From assembly GCA_020637515.1 (NCBI GenBank), contig JACKKG010000001.1, forward strand, positions 1,022,501-1,086,500: 64,000 nucleotides of DNA, written 5' to 3'. A program made the position numbers and the translations under genes. Shown here one piece after another: positions 44,269-52,040 of the stretch. Position 1 is the first letter of the stretch, and each line of letters begins with the position of its first letter. Below the pieces are notes generated by a model, which saw only the letters and a list, made by a program, of their open reading frames with translations, was not told the DNA's origin and made no database searches. Origin of the DNA: Rhodobacter sp. (lineage in GTDB: Bacteria; Pseudomonadota; Alphaproteobacteria; Rhodobacterales; Rhodobacteraceae).

Positions 44269-45297
44269 ATGACCAAGTTTTCCACGGCCGCCGCCGCGCT
44301 GCTGCTGTCGACCAGCATGGCCTCGGCCGGCACCTATACGTTGCAAAGCACCTTTGGCCTGACCGTTCCGTCCATCGGGCCCAGCCCGCAGCATTTTGCC
44401 GCGCTGGTCAATGAAATGACCGGCGGCGAGGTCCAGATCGAGGTCCACGGCGCAGGCGATTTCGTCCCCGGGTTCGAGGTGTTCGGCGCCGTCAGTTCCG
44501 GCGCGCTGGATATGGGCTTTGACTGGAGCGGCTATTGGGCGCAGCAGATCCCGGTCGCCAACATCGTCGGCTCGATGCCCTTTGGTCCCGACCCCGACAC
44601 CACGCTGGGGTGGATGTTCTACGGCGGCGGGATGGAGATCATCCAACGCGCCTATGATCCCTTCAACGTGCATTTCCTGCCGTGCCATCTGGTCATTTCC
44701 GAAGGCGGCGGCTGGTTCAACCGCGAGATCAACACGCCCGAGGATTTCAACGGTCTGAACATGCGCATCGCCGGGCTTGGCGGTCTGACGCTGGCCCGCA
44801 TGGGGGCCAACACCCAGACCGTTCCCGCAGGCGAAATCTACCTGAGCCTGGAAACCGGCCGGATCGACGCGGCCGAATTCTCGGCGCCGTCGCTCGATGT
44901 CGGGATGGGGTTCCAGCGGGTGTCGCGGTATTACTACTTCCCCGGCTGGCACCAGCCCTCGTCGTGGGATTCGATCATCGTCAACAACGATGTGTGGAAC
45001 GCGATGGGTGAGCAGACCCAGCAGATCATGCTGGACGCCTGCCGCGCCAACATCACCTACAACCTGGCCGACCAGATCAATTCGCAGGCCGCCGCGATCG
45101 CCGAAATCCGGGCCGCCGGAACCGAGATCCGCCGCTTCCCCGATGCCGTGCTGGCCGCCCTGCGCGAGAACGCGGACGCGGTGCTGGACGAGCAGGCGCA
45201 GAACGACCCGCTGTTCGCCGAGGCGCTGCAATCGCTGCGCAGCTACATGGCGACCGTGGGCGAGTGGTCGACCCTGCAGGCGATCCCGCGCAACTGA
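44269..45297 (+). CDS. TRAP transporter substrate-binding protein (DctP)
   Basis: 342 residues with a signal peptide (SMASA-GTY). DctP fold: FVPGFEVFGAVSSGALDMGFDWSGYW, and the ligand-Arg region NGLNMRIAGLGGLTLARMGA. It resembles the DctP subgroup that binds monocarboxylates such as 2-keto or aromatic acids, but I cannot fix the ligand. It begins a complete dctPQM operon with a GGGAGGAG site. Confidence 0.92.
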   Translation: MTKFSTAAAALLLSTSMASAGTYTLQSTFGLTVPSIGPSPQHFAALVNEMTGGEVQIEVHGAGDFVPGFEVFGAVSSGALDMGFDWSGYWAQQIPVANIVGSMPFGPDPDTTLGWMFYGGGMEIIQRAYDPFNVHFLPCHLVISEGGGWFNREINTPEDFNGLNMRIAGLGGLTLARMGANTQTVPAGEIYLSLETGRIDAAEFSAPSLDVGMGFQRVSRYYYFPGWHQPSSWDSIIVNNDVWNAMGEQTQQIMLDACRANITYNLADQINSQAAAIAEIRAAGTEIRRFPDAVLAALRENADAVLDEQAQNDPLFAEALQSLRSYMATVGEWSTLQAIPRN

Positions 45298-45365
45298 GCG
45301 GGCCGCTCTGTCGGCGGGCGTGATCGCGCCCGCCGCCGTGCCACGCCGCATCGGAGGGCGAGACG

Positions 45366-45941
45366 ATGCAACCCAAGCAATCCCTCGGCCGCAGGGTGCT
45401 GTGCCTGCCGGGCAAGGTGCTGTCCTGGCTGATCGTGCCTTTGGTGCTGAGCATCATCCTGGCGGTTGTCGCGGCGCATATGGGTTGGTCCACCCTGATC
45501 GACTGGAACGGGCGCGTGCCGATCCTGGGCTCTGCCCTGACGGTCAACAGTCTGGTCGATTTCCAGTGGTATGCCTTTGCGCTGATCGTCCTTTTCGGCG
45601 GTGTCTGGACCTTTTTCGAGGATCGCCACGTCACCGTCGATTTCCTGGCCGCCAACATGCGCCCGCGCACCCGCGCCTGGGTGGCGCTGTTCGGCGACCT
45701 GTTCCTGTTGCTGCCGCTTTGTGTGCTGGTCGTCTGGTATGGCGCCCGGTTCGCCGCCGTCGCCTGGAGCACGGGCGAGGGGTCGAACCAGGGTGGTCTG
45801 ACCGCCCACTGGCTTATCAAGGGGGCGCTGCCGGCATCGTTCTTCCTGCTGGGCGCCGGCGCGGTGCTGCACGCGATCGAAACCGCGCTGGGCCTGTTCC
45901 GGCCCGCCAAAGGGCGCGCGGAGGGCGACGATGCTCGCTGA
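45366..45941 (+). CDS. TRAP transporter small permease (DctQ)
   Basis: 191 residues with four membrane helices; TVNSLVDFQWYAFALIVLFGG and VTVDFLAANM mark the DctQ family. It overlaps dctM by 11 bp and has an ATG with CGGAGG upstream. Confidence 0.9.
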   Translation: MQPKQSLGRRVLCLPGKVLSWLIVPLVLSIILAVVAAHMGWSTLIDWNGRVPILGSALTVNSLVDFQWYAFALIVLFGGVWTFFEDRHVTVDFLAANMRPRTRAWVALFGDLFLLLPLCVLVVWYGARFAAVAWSTGEGSNQGGLTAHWLIKGALPASFFLLGAGAVLHAIETALGLFRPAKGRAEGDDAR

Positions 45942-47268
45942 TTTCTTCTGGCCGATCCTGATGCTGCTGGCGCTGGTCGCGCTGTTGTTCAGCGGCTACC
46001 CGGTGGCCTTCGTGCTGGCCGGTGTCGGCATCGGTTTCGCGGTGCTGGCCGACGTGCCGATGATCTTCCTGTCGATGGGGGTGCAGCGCATCTATTCGGG
46101 GACGCTGGCCAACTGGCTGCTGGCGGCGATCCCGCTGTTCGTCTTCATGGGGCTGATGCTGGAGAGTTCGGGCATCGCCGAGCGTCTGATGCGCTCGCTT
46201 GCCGCGCTGGCCGGTCGGTTGCCGGGGGGCTATGCCTTTGCCGTGGCGATCATCGGCGTGGTCATGGCGGCCTCGACCGGGATCATCGGTGCCTCGGTCG
46301 TGCTGATGGGCATGATGTCGCTGCCGGCGATGAAAAGCGCGGGTTACGACATGCGGCTGGCCACCGGGATCGTCGCGGCCTCGGGGACGCTGGGGATCCT
46401 GATCCCGCCGTCGATCATGCTGATCATTCTGGGCGACCAGTTGCGCGTGCCGATCGGGGACCTGTTCGTCGGCGCGATCTGGCCCGGGCTGATCCTGGCC
46501 GGGCTCTACTTCGCCTATATCGTCGTGGTGGCGATCATGGCGCCGCACCGGATGCCGCCCCCCGCCCGCCCGACGCCGGTGCCGCTGATGCGCAGCCTGC
46601 TGACGCTGCTGCGCGATCTGGTGGCGCCGATGCTGCTGATCCTGTCGGTGCTGGGCACGATCATCGCCGGCGTGGCGACGCCGACGGAATCCGCGGCCAT
46701 CGGGGCGCTGGGGGCGACGCTGCTGGCGGCGGTCTCGGGCAAGCTGTCGTTCGAGACGCTGCGCCGGTCGGTGCACGAAACGACAAAGACCACGGCGATG
46801 ATCGCCTTCGTCATGTTCGGGGCGACGGTGTTCAGCCTGGTATTCCGCCGCCTGGGCGGTGACACGATGGTGGCCGATCTCTTTACCTTCGAGGACGCCA
46901 GCCCCTACCTGACGCTGGGCGCGATCATGGGGCTGATCTTCATCCTGGGGTTCTTCCTGGATTGGGTCGAGATCACCCTGGTCGTCATCCCGATCGTCGC
47001 GCCGATTGTCGCCCATCTGGATTTTGGCCTGCCCGCCAGCGACATCACGCTGTGGTTCGCGATCGCCCTGGCGGTCAATTTGCAAACCAGTTTCCTGACG
47101 CCGCCCTTTGGCTACGCGCTGTTCTACCTGCGCGGCGTGGACAGCTCGATCCCGATCAGCACGATCTATCGCGGCATCATCCCCTTCGTGCTGATCCAGA
47201 TCGTCGCGCTGATCCTGGTGGTGATGCTGCCGCAGCTCGTTCTGTCGCTGCCGGCCGCATTCCGTTAG
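45931..47268 (+). CDS. TRAP transporter large permease (DctM)
   Basis: 445 residues with about twelve membrane helices. Signatures are GIIGASVVLMGMMSLPAMK and SGTLGILIPPSIMLIILGDQ. It completes the second TRAP importer. The IclR gene converges on it with 57 bp between the stops. Confidence 0.94.
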   Translation: MLADFFWPILMLLALVALLFSGYPVAFVLAGVGIGFAVLADVPMIFLSMGVQRIYSGTLANWLLAAIPLFVFMGLMLESSGIAERLMRSLAALAGRLPGGYAFAVAIIGVVMAASTGIIGASVVLMGMMSLPAMKSAGYDMRLATGIVAASGTLGILIPPSIMLIILGDQLRVPIGDLFVGAIWPGLILAGLYFAYIVVVAIMAPHRMPPPARPTPVPLMRSLLTLLRDLVAPMLLILSVLGTIIAGVATPTESAAIGALGATLLAAVSGKLSFETLRRSVHETTKTTAMIAFVMFGATVFSLVFRRLGGDTMVADLFTFEDASPYLTLGAIMGLIFILGFFLDWVEITLVVIPIVAPIVAHLDFGLPASDITLWFAIALAVNLQTSFLTPPFGYALFYLRGVDSSIPISTIYRGIIPFVLIQIVALILVVMLPQLVLSLPAAFR

Positions 47269-47325
47269 GCGCCCCCCGCGCCCAACCTTGCCGGGCCGTG
47301 ACGGATCGTCCGGGTCCCGCCGGGG

Positions 47326-48186
47326 TCAGTCCCCGACCGCGACGACCTCGCGCAGGCCCGAGTAGCCCAGATCCTCGGACAGGGTGCGGGCGGTCGCCAG
47401 CAGGGCCGGCAGGAATTCGGACTGCGCCTTTTCCGCCATCACCCGATCTTCGCCGATGATGGTCAGCGCCATCGACAATTGTCCGGCATGGTCGAACACC
47501 GGCGCCGCGATCGCGTTCACCCCGGGCACGGGCGGGTTTTCGATCGTGGCATAGCCGTCCTGGCGGATCGTCTCCAACTCGGCCTTGGACAGGAAACGAT
47601 GCGTGCCGACGCGCCCCGTCTGGCCATTCTCGCGCCGCTCGGCGCGGATCGCTTCCTTGGCGACCATCGGCGGCAGAAAGGCCGAGAACAGCCGCCCGCT
47701 GGCGGTGCCGGACATCGAATAGACCGTGCCGGGGCGTGTGTTCATGTTGATCTGGCTGCCACTTTCCTGCACCAGCACGACCGTCGGCCCGAACGAGCCC
47801 CAGACCACCAGCGCCACGATCAGGCCGGTTTCCTCGGACAGCGCCAGCGCCGCGTCCCGCGCCAGCCGCATCGGGTCGTTGGTCTGCATCCGGGTGATGC
47901 CCACGTCCATCGCGAACCGGCCCAGAAGATACCGCCCCGTCGTCGGGTCCTGTTCGACCAGTCCGATCTTGCGGTAGCTGACCAGATAGGCGTGCGCCTG
48001 GGCCGGCGCGAACCCGGCGATCCGGGCCAGATCCTTCAACATGGTGGCCTCGCCCTCGTCCACCAGGGCCTTGAGCAGGCGCGCGCCCAGCTCGATGGAT
48101 TGCACGCCGCGCGCCTCGGGTCGGGCTTCGGTTCGGGCTTCGGGCCTGGGCTTGTCGCTGGCGGCTTTTCGGGATGAGGGGGGCAT
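47326..48186 (-). CDS. IclR-family transcriptional regulator, first of two
   Basis: 286 residues. The N-terminal ~35 are Arg/Pro/Glu-rich, then a helix-turn-helix (SIELGARLLKALVDEGEATMLKDLARIAGFAPAQAH in pieces) and the GAF-like effector domain of IclR. It is similar along its length to the next IclR gene. Both adjoin the TRAP operon, so each may sense the imported acid. Confidence 0.91.
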   Translation of the reverse strand: MPPSSRKAASDKPRPEARTEARPEARGVQSIELGARLLKALVDEGEATMLKDLARIAGFAPAQAHAYLVSYRKIGLVEQDPTTGRYLLGRFAMDVGITRMQTNDPMRLARDAALALSEETGLIVALVVWGSFGPTVVLVQESGSQINMNTRPGTVYSMSGTASGRLFSAFLPPMVAKEAIRAERRENGQTGRVGTHRFLSKAELETIRQDGYATIENPPVPGVNAIAAPVFDHAGQLSMALTIIGEDRVMAEKAQSEFLPALLATARTLSEDLGYSGLREVVAVGD

Positions 48187-48232
48187 GGGGGCTCCGGGCG
48201 GTCGGTGGGCGGTCGCATGAGGGGGGGGCGGC

Positions 48233-49033
48233 TTACCCCGCGCGGGCCTGCGCGCCGCTCTCTATCGATACGGCGCGGGTGATGGCGGCGGCAGTGTCCA
48301 GCAAGGCGCGGACCCCGGGCGAGCCGTCCTCGACCGACAATTCCGCAGCCCGCCCGATCAGCGAAATTGCCATGGCAAAGGTGCCGTCCGGCTCGCGGAC
48401 CGGCACCGAGACGGCGTTGATGTCGGGGATCGGTGCGCCCCGGGCCGTGGCATAACCGCAGCGCCGGGCGGTCGCGACCTGGGCCTCGAAGCCGTCGCGG
48501 GTCATATGCGAACCCAGCGCCCGGCTGTCGCCATCGGCGCCCAGGTTGACCGCGATCTGCTGCGCGACCTCTGGGCGTGGATCAAAGGCGGCGAACACCC
48601 GGCCGGTGGCGGTGCCGGTGACGGAATACAGCGTGCCCTGCCGCAGGTTCAGGGCCAGCGGCGCAATGCCCGTGTTGATGTGAACGATCGCCGGCCCGTG
48701 TTCGCACCACACCGCGATCAGAGACATGATCCCCATGTCCTGCGTCAGCGCGCGGGTGGCGCGGATCGCGGTAGAGGCCAGCGGCGCGCTGCGCAGCCAA
48801 CCGATCCCCAGTCGCATGGCAAAGGGGCCCATGCTGTAGAGCCCGCTGTTGGATTCCTGATGCACCAGTCCGACATGGCGCAAGCTTGTCAGATAGGCGT
48901 GACATTGCGCGGGGGCCAGGTCGGCGGCCTGCGCCAGGTCCTTCAGCATCATCGGGGACGCGGCGGCCACCAGGGCTTTCAGGATCCGGCCGCTGATCTC
49001 GATCGACTGAATTCCGCGCGCGCCACCTGCCAT
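48233..49033 (-). CDS. IclR-family transcriptional regulator, second of two
   Basis: 266 residues from the ATG at 49033, which has CAGGA upstream. Helix-turn-helix MMLKDLAQAADLAPAQCHAY and an IclR effector domain (YSVTGTATGRVFAAF, ARGAPIPDINAVSVPV). It lies 46 bp upstream of the other IclR gene on the same strand, probably one transcript. The two share ARG-x-QSIE at the N-terminus and look like a tandem duplication that has diverged. Confidence 0.91.
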   Translation of the reverse strand: MAGGARGIQSIEISGRILKALVAAASPMMLKDLAQAADLAPAQCHAYLTSLRHVGLVHQESNSGLYSMGPFAMRLGIGWLRSAPLASTAIRATRALTQDMGIMSLIAVWCEHGPAIVHINTGIAPLALNLRQGTLYSVTGTATGRVFAAFDPRPEVAQQIAVNLGADGDSRALGSHMTRDGFEAQVATARRCGYATARGAPIPDINAVSVPVREPDGTFAMAISLIGRAAELSVEDGSPGVRALLDTAAAITRAVSIESGAQARAG

Positions 49034-49648
49034 AGTGCTGTCCTGATGTCCCCGGGGCCATGCGCGCATCCTATCGCGTCTTGCGGCTGTCGAACAATCG
49101 CCAATCATCGTTCATCAATGGCTTAGGGGTTCGCAATTGCCGTGGATCGCCCCTGTGGCCCATACCCCGGACGCCATGCCCCGCTGTCGGTCGCCCCAGG
49201 CCGGGCGCGCCACTTTCCGCTGCGTCTATCGTCCGCGGCACGCGCAATTGGCCCCCCGGACCGGGGCTTTGGGCGGGCCCCGCGGGCTGCCAGGGCGCGC
49301 GATCACAACAATCGGTCTTTGACATTAACAAAATAGTTATACATTGAAAAACGACGTTGCCGACGTCGAAACGCGCCGGCACGCCGCCCGGGCATCCGTG
49401 CAGCCCATCGACCCCGCGCGCGCCGCTCGTGCGACGCGGTGGTGGGGTGAACCATAGGGACGATCCGAACCGGAACCGCCCCGTATCGACCGGACCGCGC
49501 GATCCGTCGCGCGGCTCCCGGGATCGCGGTGCCGGGCGGCCGCTCGACTTTCCGCGACCCCGGCCTACATCTGACCCAGATCCGGGCGCCGGGCGCGGCC
49601 GGCCCCGCGCGGCACCCCTGCCGCGATCACGATTCAGGAGACACGCGC
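49034..49648. promoter_or_regulatory. 615-bp divergent intergenic region with AT-rich core
   Basis: No credible gene. An AT-rich core (about 49315-49355) contains TTGACA at 49319 and TTATACAT near 49337, plus the dyad TAAC-N6-GTTA (49326-49339). It lies between the iclR pair and the metallo-hydrolase/Mo-hydroxylase genes and is the likely control region for both. The rest is GC-rich and featureless to me. Confidence 0.4.
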
Positions 49649-50599
49649 ATGAGCAAGGCTTTCGCGTCGCAAGGCGACATGACGGAGAAGAGGATCAGTT
49701 TCACCGAGGTCGGTGAGGGTCTTTACGCCTTCACGGCCGAGGGGGACCCGAACACGGGCGTGATCATCGGCGACGAGTCGGTGATGATCGTCGAGGCTCA
49801 GGCGACGCCTCGGCTTGCGCGCAAGGTGATCGACTGCGTGCGTTCGGTGACCGACAAGCCGATCTCGCACGTTGTGTTGACGCATTACCACGCGGTGCGG
49901 GTGCTGGGGGCCTCGGCGTATGGCGCGCGCGAGATCATCATGTCGAACGTCGCCGCGGCGCAGGTCGAGGAGCGCGGGCAAGAGGATTGGGACAGCGAGT
50001 TCGGCCGGTTTCCGCGGCTGTTCCAGGGCCACGAGGAGATCCCCGGCCTGACCCGCCCGACGACCACGTTCAGCGAGCAGATGACGGTCTATCTGGGCAA
50101 GCGCCGGGTCGAGATCCTGACGCTGGGCCGGGCGCATACCGCCGGCGACGCGGTGATCTGGGTGCCCGATCAGGAGGTGATGTTCACCGGCGACATCGTC
50201 GAATACCACTCGGCCTGCTACTGCGGCGACGGGCATTTCCACGACTGGCAAGAGACGCTGGGCAACATCGCGGCGTTCGAACCGCGGGCGATCGCGCCGG
50301 GCCGGGGCGACGCGCTGGTGGGCGAGGCGATGGTCGCCAAGGCGATCGCCAACACGGCGGATTTCGTGCGCTCGACCTACAAGCCGGTCGAACGGGTGGT
50401 GGCGCGCGGCGGCTCGCTGAAGGACGCGTGGGACGCGGTGCGCGCGGCCTGCGACCCCAAGTTCGCGGATTACGCGATCTACGAGCACTGCCTGCCGTTC
50501 AACGTCGCGCGGGCCTATGACGAGGCCCGCGGCATCGACACCCCCCGCATCTGGACCGCCGAACGCGACCGCCAGATGTGGGCCGACCTGCAAGGCTGA
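49649..50599 (+). CDS. metallo-beta-lactamase-fold protein with a degenerate metal site
   Basis: 316 residues with the MBL fold. Canonical site-1 ligands are kept (H79 and H81 in HYHAVR, H163 in RAHTAGD), as is the bridging Asp182 (FTGD). Site-2 ligands are lost: HxHxDH reads H-Y-H-A-V-R84, and the late His is Arg219 (APGRGD). A Cys/His/Asp-rich loop (CYCGDGHFHDW, 190-200) sits near where the second site would be. It could bind one metal, use that loop, or be non-catalytic. CAGGAG precedes the start. It is 80 bp upstream of a Mo-hydroxylase operon and may act on its substrate or product. Confidence 0.85.
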   Translation: MSKAFASQGDMTEKRISFTEVGEGLYAFTAEGDPNTGVIIGDESVMIVEAQATPRLARKVIDCVRSVTDKPISHVVLTHYHAVRVLGASAYGAREIIMSNVAAAQVEERGQEDWDSEFGRFPRLFQGHEEIPGLTRPTTTFSEQMTVYLGKRRVEILTLGRAHTAGDAVIWVPDQEVMFTGDIVEYHSACYCGDGHFHDWQETLGNIAAFEPRAIAPGRGDALVGEAMVAKAIANTADFVRSTYKPVERVVARGGSLKDAWDAVRAACDPKFADYAIYEHCLPFNVARAYDEARGIDTPRIWTAERDRQMWADLQG

Positions 50600-50679
50600 A
50601 CCCGGCCCCCACCGGCCGACCCGCAACCCTCCCCCAGACGCGAAACACGCCAAAGGGGGCCACATTCTGAGGAGGGACG

Positions 50680-51561
50680 ATGCGTTATCACAGTCCGGTA
50701 TCGTTTGAGGAAGCGTCGGTTTTGGCGTCTGGTTTGAGTGGTTTGACGCGTTTTCTGGGTGGGGGGACGGATGTTCTTGTTCAGCTTCGTTCGGGTTCGG
50801 TTTGTCCGGATGACGTGATCGACCTGAAGCGGATCGCGGGGTCTGGGGATATCGTTGGGTCCTCGGCCGAGGGCTGGACGATCGGTTGCGCGGTGTCGGG
50901 GGCGCGTCTCGGGGCGCATGCGGCGCTTTCGGCGTCGTGGCCTGGTGTTGTCGAGGGGATGACGCTGGTGGGTTCGACGCAGGTTCAGGGCCGGGCGACG
51001 CTGGTCGGGAACCTGTGCAACGGGTCTCCGGCGGCGGACGGGGTTCCGGGCCTGATCGCGGCGGGTGCGACGGCGACGGTGGTCGGCCCCTCGGGTCGGC
51101 GGGTTGTCGCGGTTTCGTCGATCCCCGCGGGCCCGGGGCGGACCACGCTGGCGCGGGGCGAGGTGATCGCGGCGCTGCATCTGCCGCCGCGCGGGGCGTC
51201 GGCGGCGGACGCCTATCAGCGGTTCATTCCGCGCACGGAGATGGACATCGCGGTTGTCGGCTGCGCGGTGAACCTGCGGCTGGACGGGGACACGATCGCC
51301 GAGGCGCGGGTGGCGCTGGGGGCGGTGGCCCCGACGGTTCTTCTGGTCGAGGCGGCGGCGCGGGCGATCGTCGGCAGCCGGCTGGACGCGGCGGCGCTCG
51401 AGGCGCTGGCGGCGGCGGCGCGGGCGGCGGCGAGACCGATCAGCGACAAGCGCGGCACGGCGGCGTTCCGCACCCATGTGGCGGGGGTCCTGGCGCGCCG
51501 GGTCGCCCAGAGCGCCTACAACCGCGCGAAAGGAAACCGCGCGAAAGGAGCCGCGCAATGA
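50680..51561 (+). CDS. molybdenum hydroxylase, FAD-binding medium subunit (xanthine dehydrogenase family)
   Basis: 293 residues of the CO dehydrogenase/xanthine dehydrogenase FAD fold: FLGGGTDVLVQLR binds FAD, with TLVGNLCNGSPAADG after it. It lacks the extra 4Fe-4S insert of 4-hydroxybenzoyl-CoA reductase. GAGGAGGGA precedes the start. It overlaps the small subunit by ATGA. The first ~45 codons have an unusual G/T-ending composition compared with neighbours. Confidence 0.92.
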   Translation: MRYHSPVSFEEASVLASGLSGLTRFLGGGTDVLVQLRSGSVCPDDVIDLKRIAGSGDIVGSSAEGWTIGCAVSGARLGAHAALSASWPGVVEGMTLVGSTQVQGRATLVGNLCNGSPAADGVPGLIAAGATATVVGPSGRRVVAVSSIPAGPGRTTLARGEVIAALHLPPRGASAADAYQRFIPRTEMDIAVVGCAVNLRLDGDTIAEARVALGAVAPTVLLVEAAARAIVGSRLDAAALEALAAAARAAARPISDKRGTAAFRTHVAGVLARRVAQSAYNRAKGNRAKGAAQ

Positions 51562-52040
51562 GCAAGATCCATGTGACGGCGACGGTCAACGGCGACGCGG
51601 TCGAGTTTCTGGCGGACCCGCGCGAGACGCTGCTGGACTGCCTGCGCGACCACCTGGGGCTGACGGGCTCGAAGGAGGGCTGCGGCACGGGCGATTGCGG
51701 GGCGTGCTCGGTGCGTCTGGACGGGGTGCTGGTGTCGTCCTGCCTGGTGCTGGGGGTCGAGGCGCAGGGCCGCAGCATCGAGACGATCGAGGGGATGGCG
51801 GGGGCGGACGGCGCGCTGCACCCGTTGCAGCGGCGGTTCATCGAACACGCGGCGCTGCAATGCGGCTTCTGCACGCCTGGGATCCTGGTGGCGGCGAAGG
51901 CGCTGCTGGAGCAGAGCCCGGACCCCAGCGAGACCGAGATCCGCTACTGGCTGGCGGGGAACCTGTGCCGCTGCACGGGCTATGACAAGATCGTGCGCGC
52001 GGTTCAGGCCGCGGCGGCGGACCTCAGGGGGGGCGCGTGA
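51558..52040 (+). CDS. molybdenum hydroxylase, [2Fe-2S] small subunit
   Basis: 160 residues with two clusters. The plant-type one is in GCGTGDCGACSV with a fourth Cys in SSCLVLG. The second is in QCGFCTPG and CRCTGYDKI. It passes electrons from the Mo centre to FAD. It overlaps the large subunit gene by one base (TGATG). Confidence 0.95.
   Translation: MSKIHVTATVNGDAVEFLADPRETLLDCLRDHLGLTGSKEGCGTGDCGACSVRLDGVLVSSCLVLGVEAQGRSIETIEGMAGADGALHPLQRRFIEHAALQCGFCTPGILVAAKALLEQSPDPSETEIRYWLAGNLCRCTGYDKIVRAVQAAAADLRGGA

Noticed and set aside
49319..49343. TTGACA followed by TATACA as a sigma-70 promoter
   Set aside because: The spacer is only 13 bp, too short for a standard promoter; kept only as an AT-rich control region.
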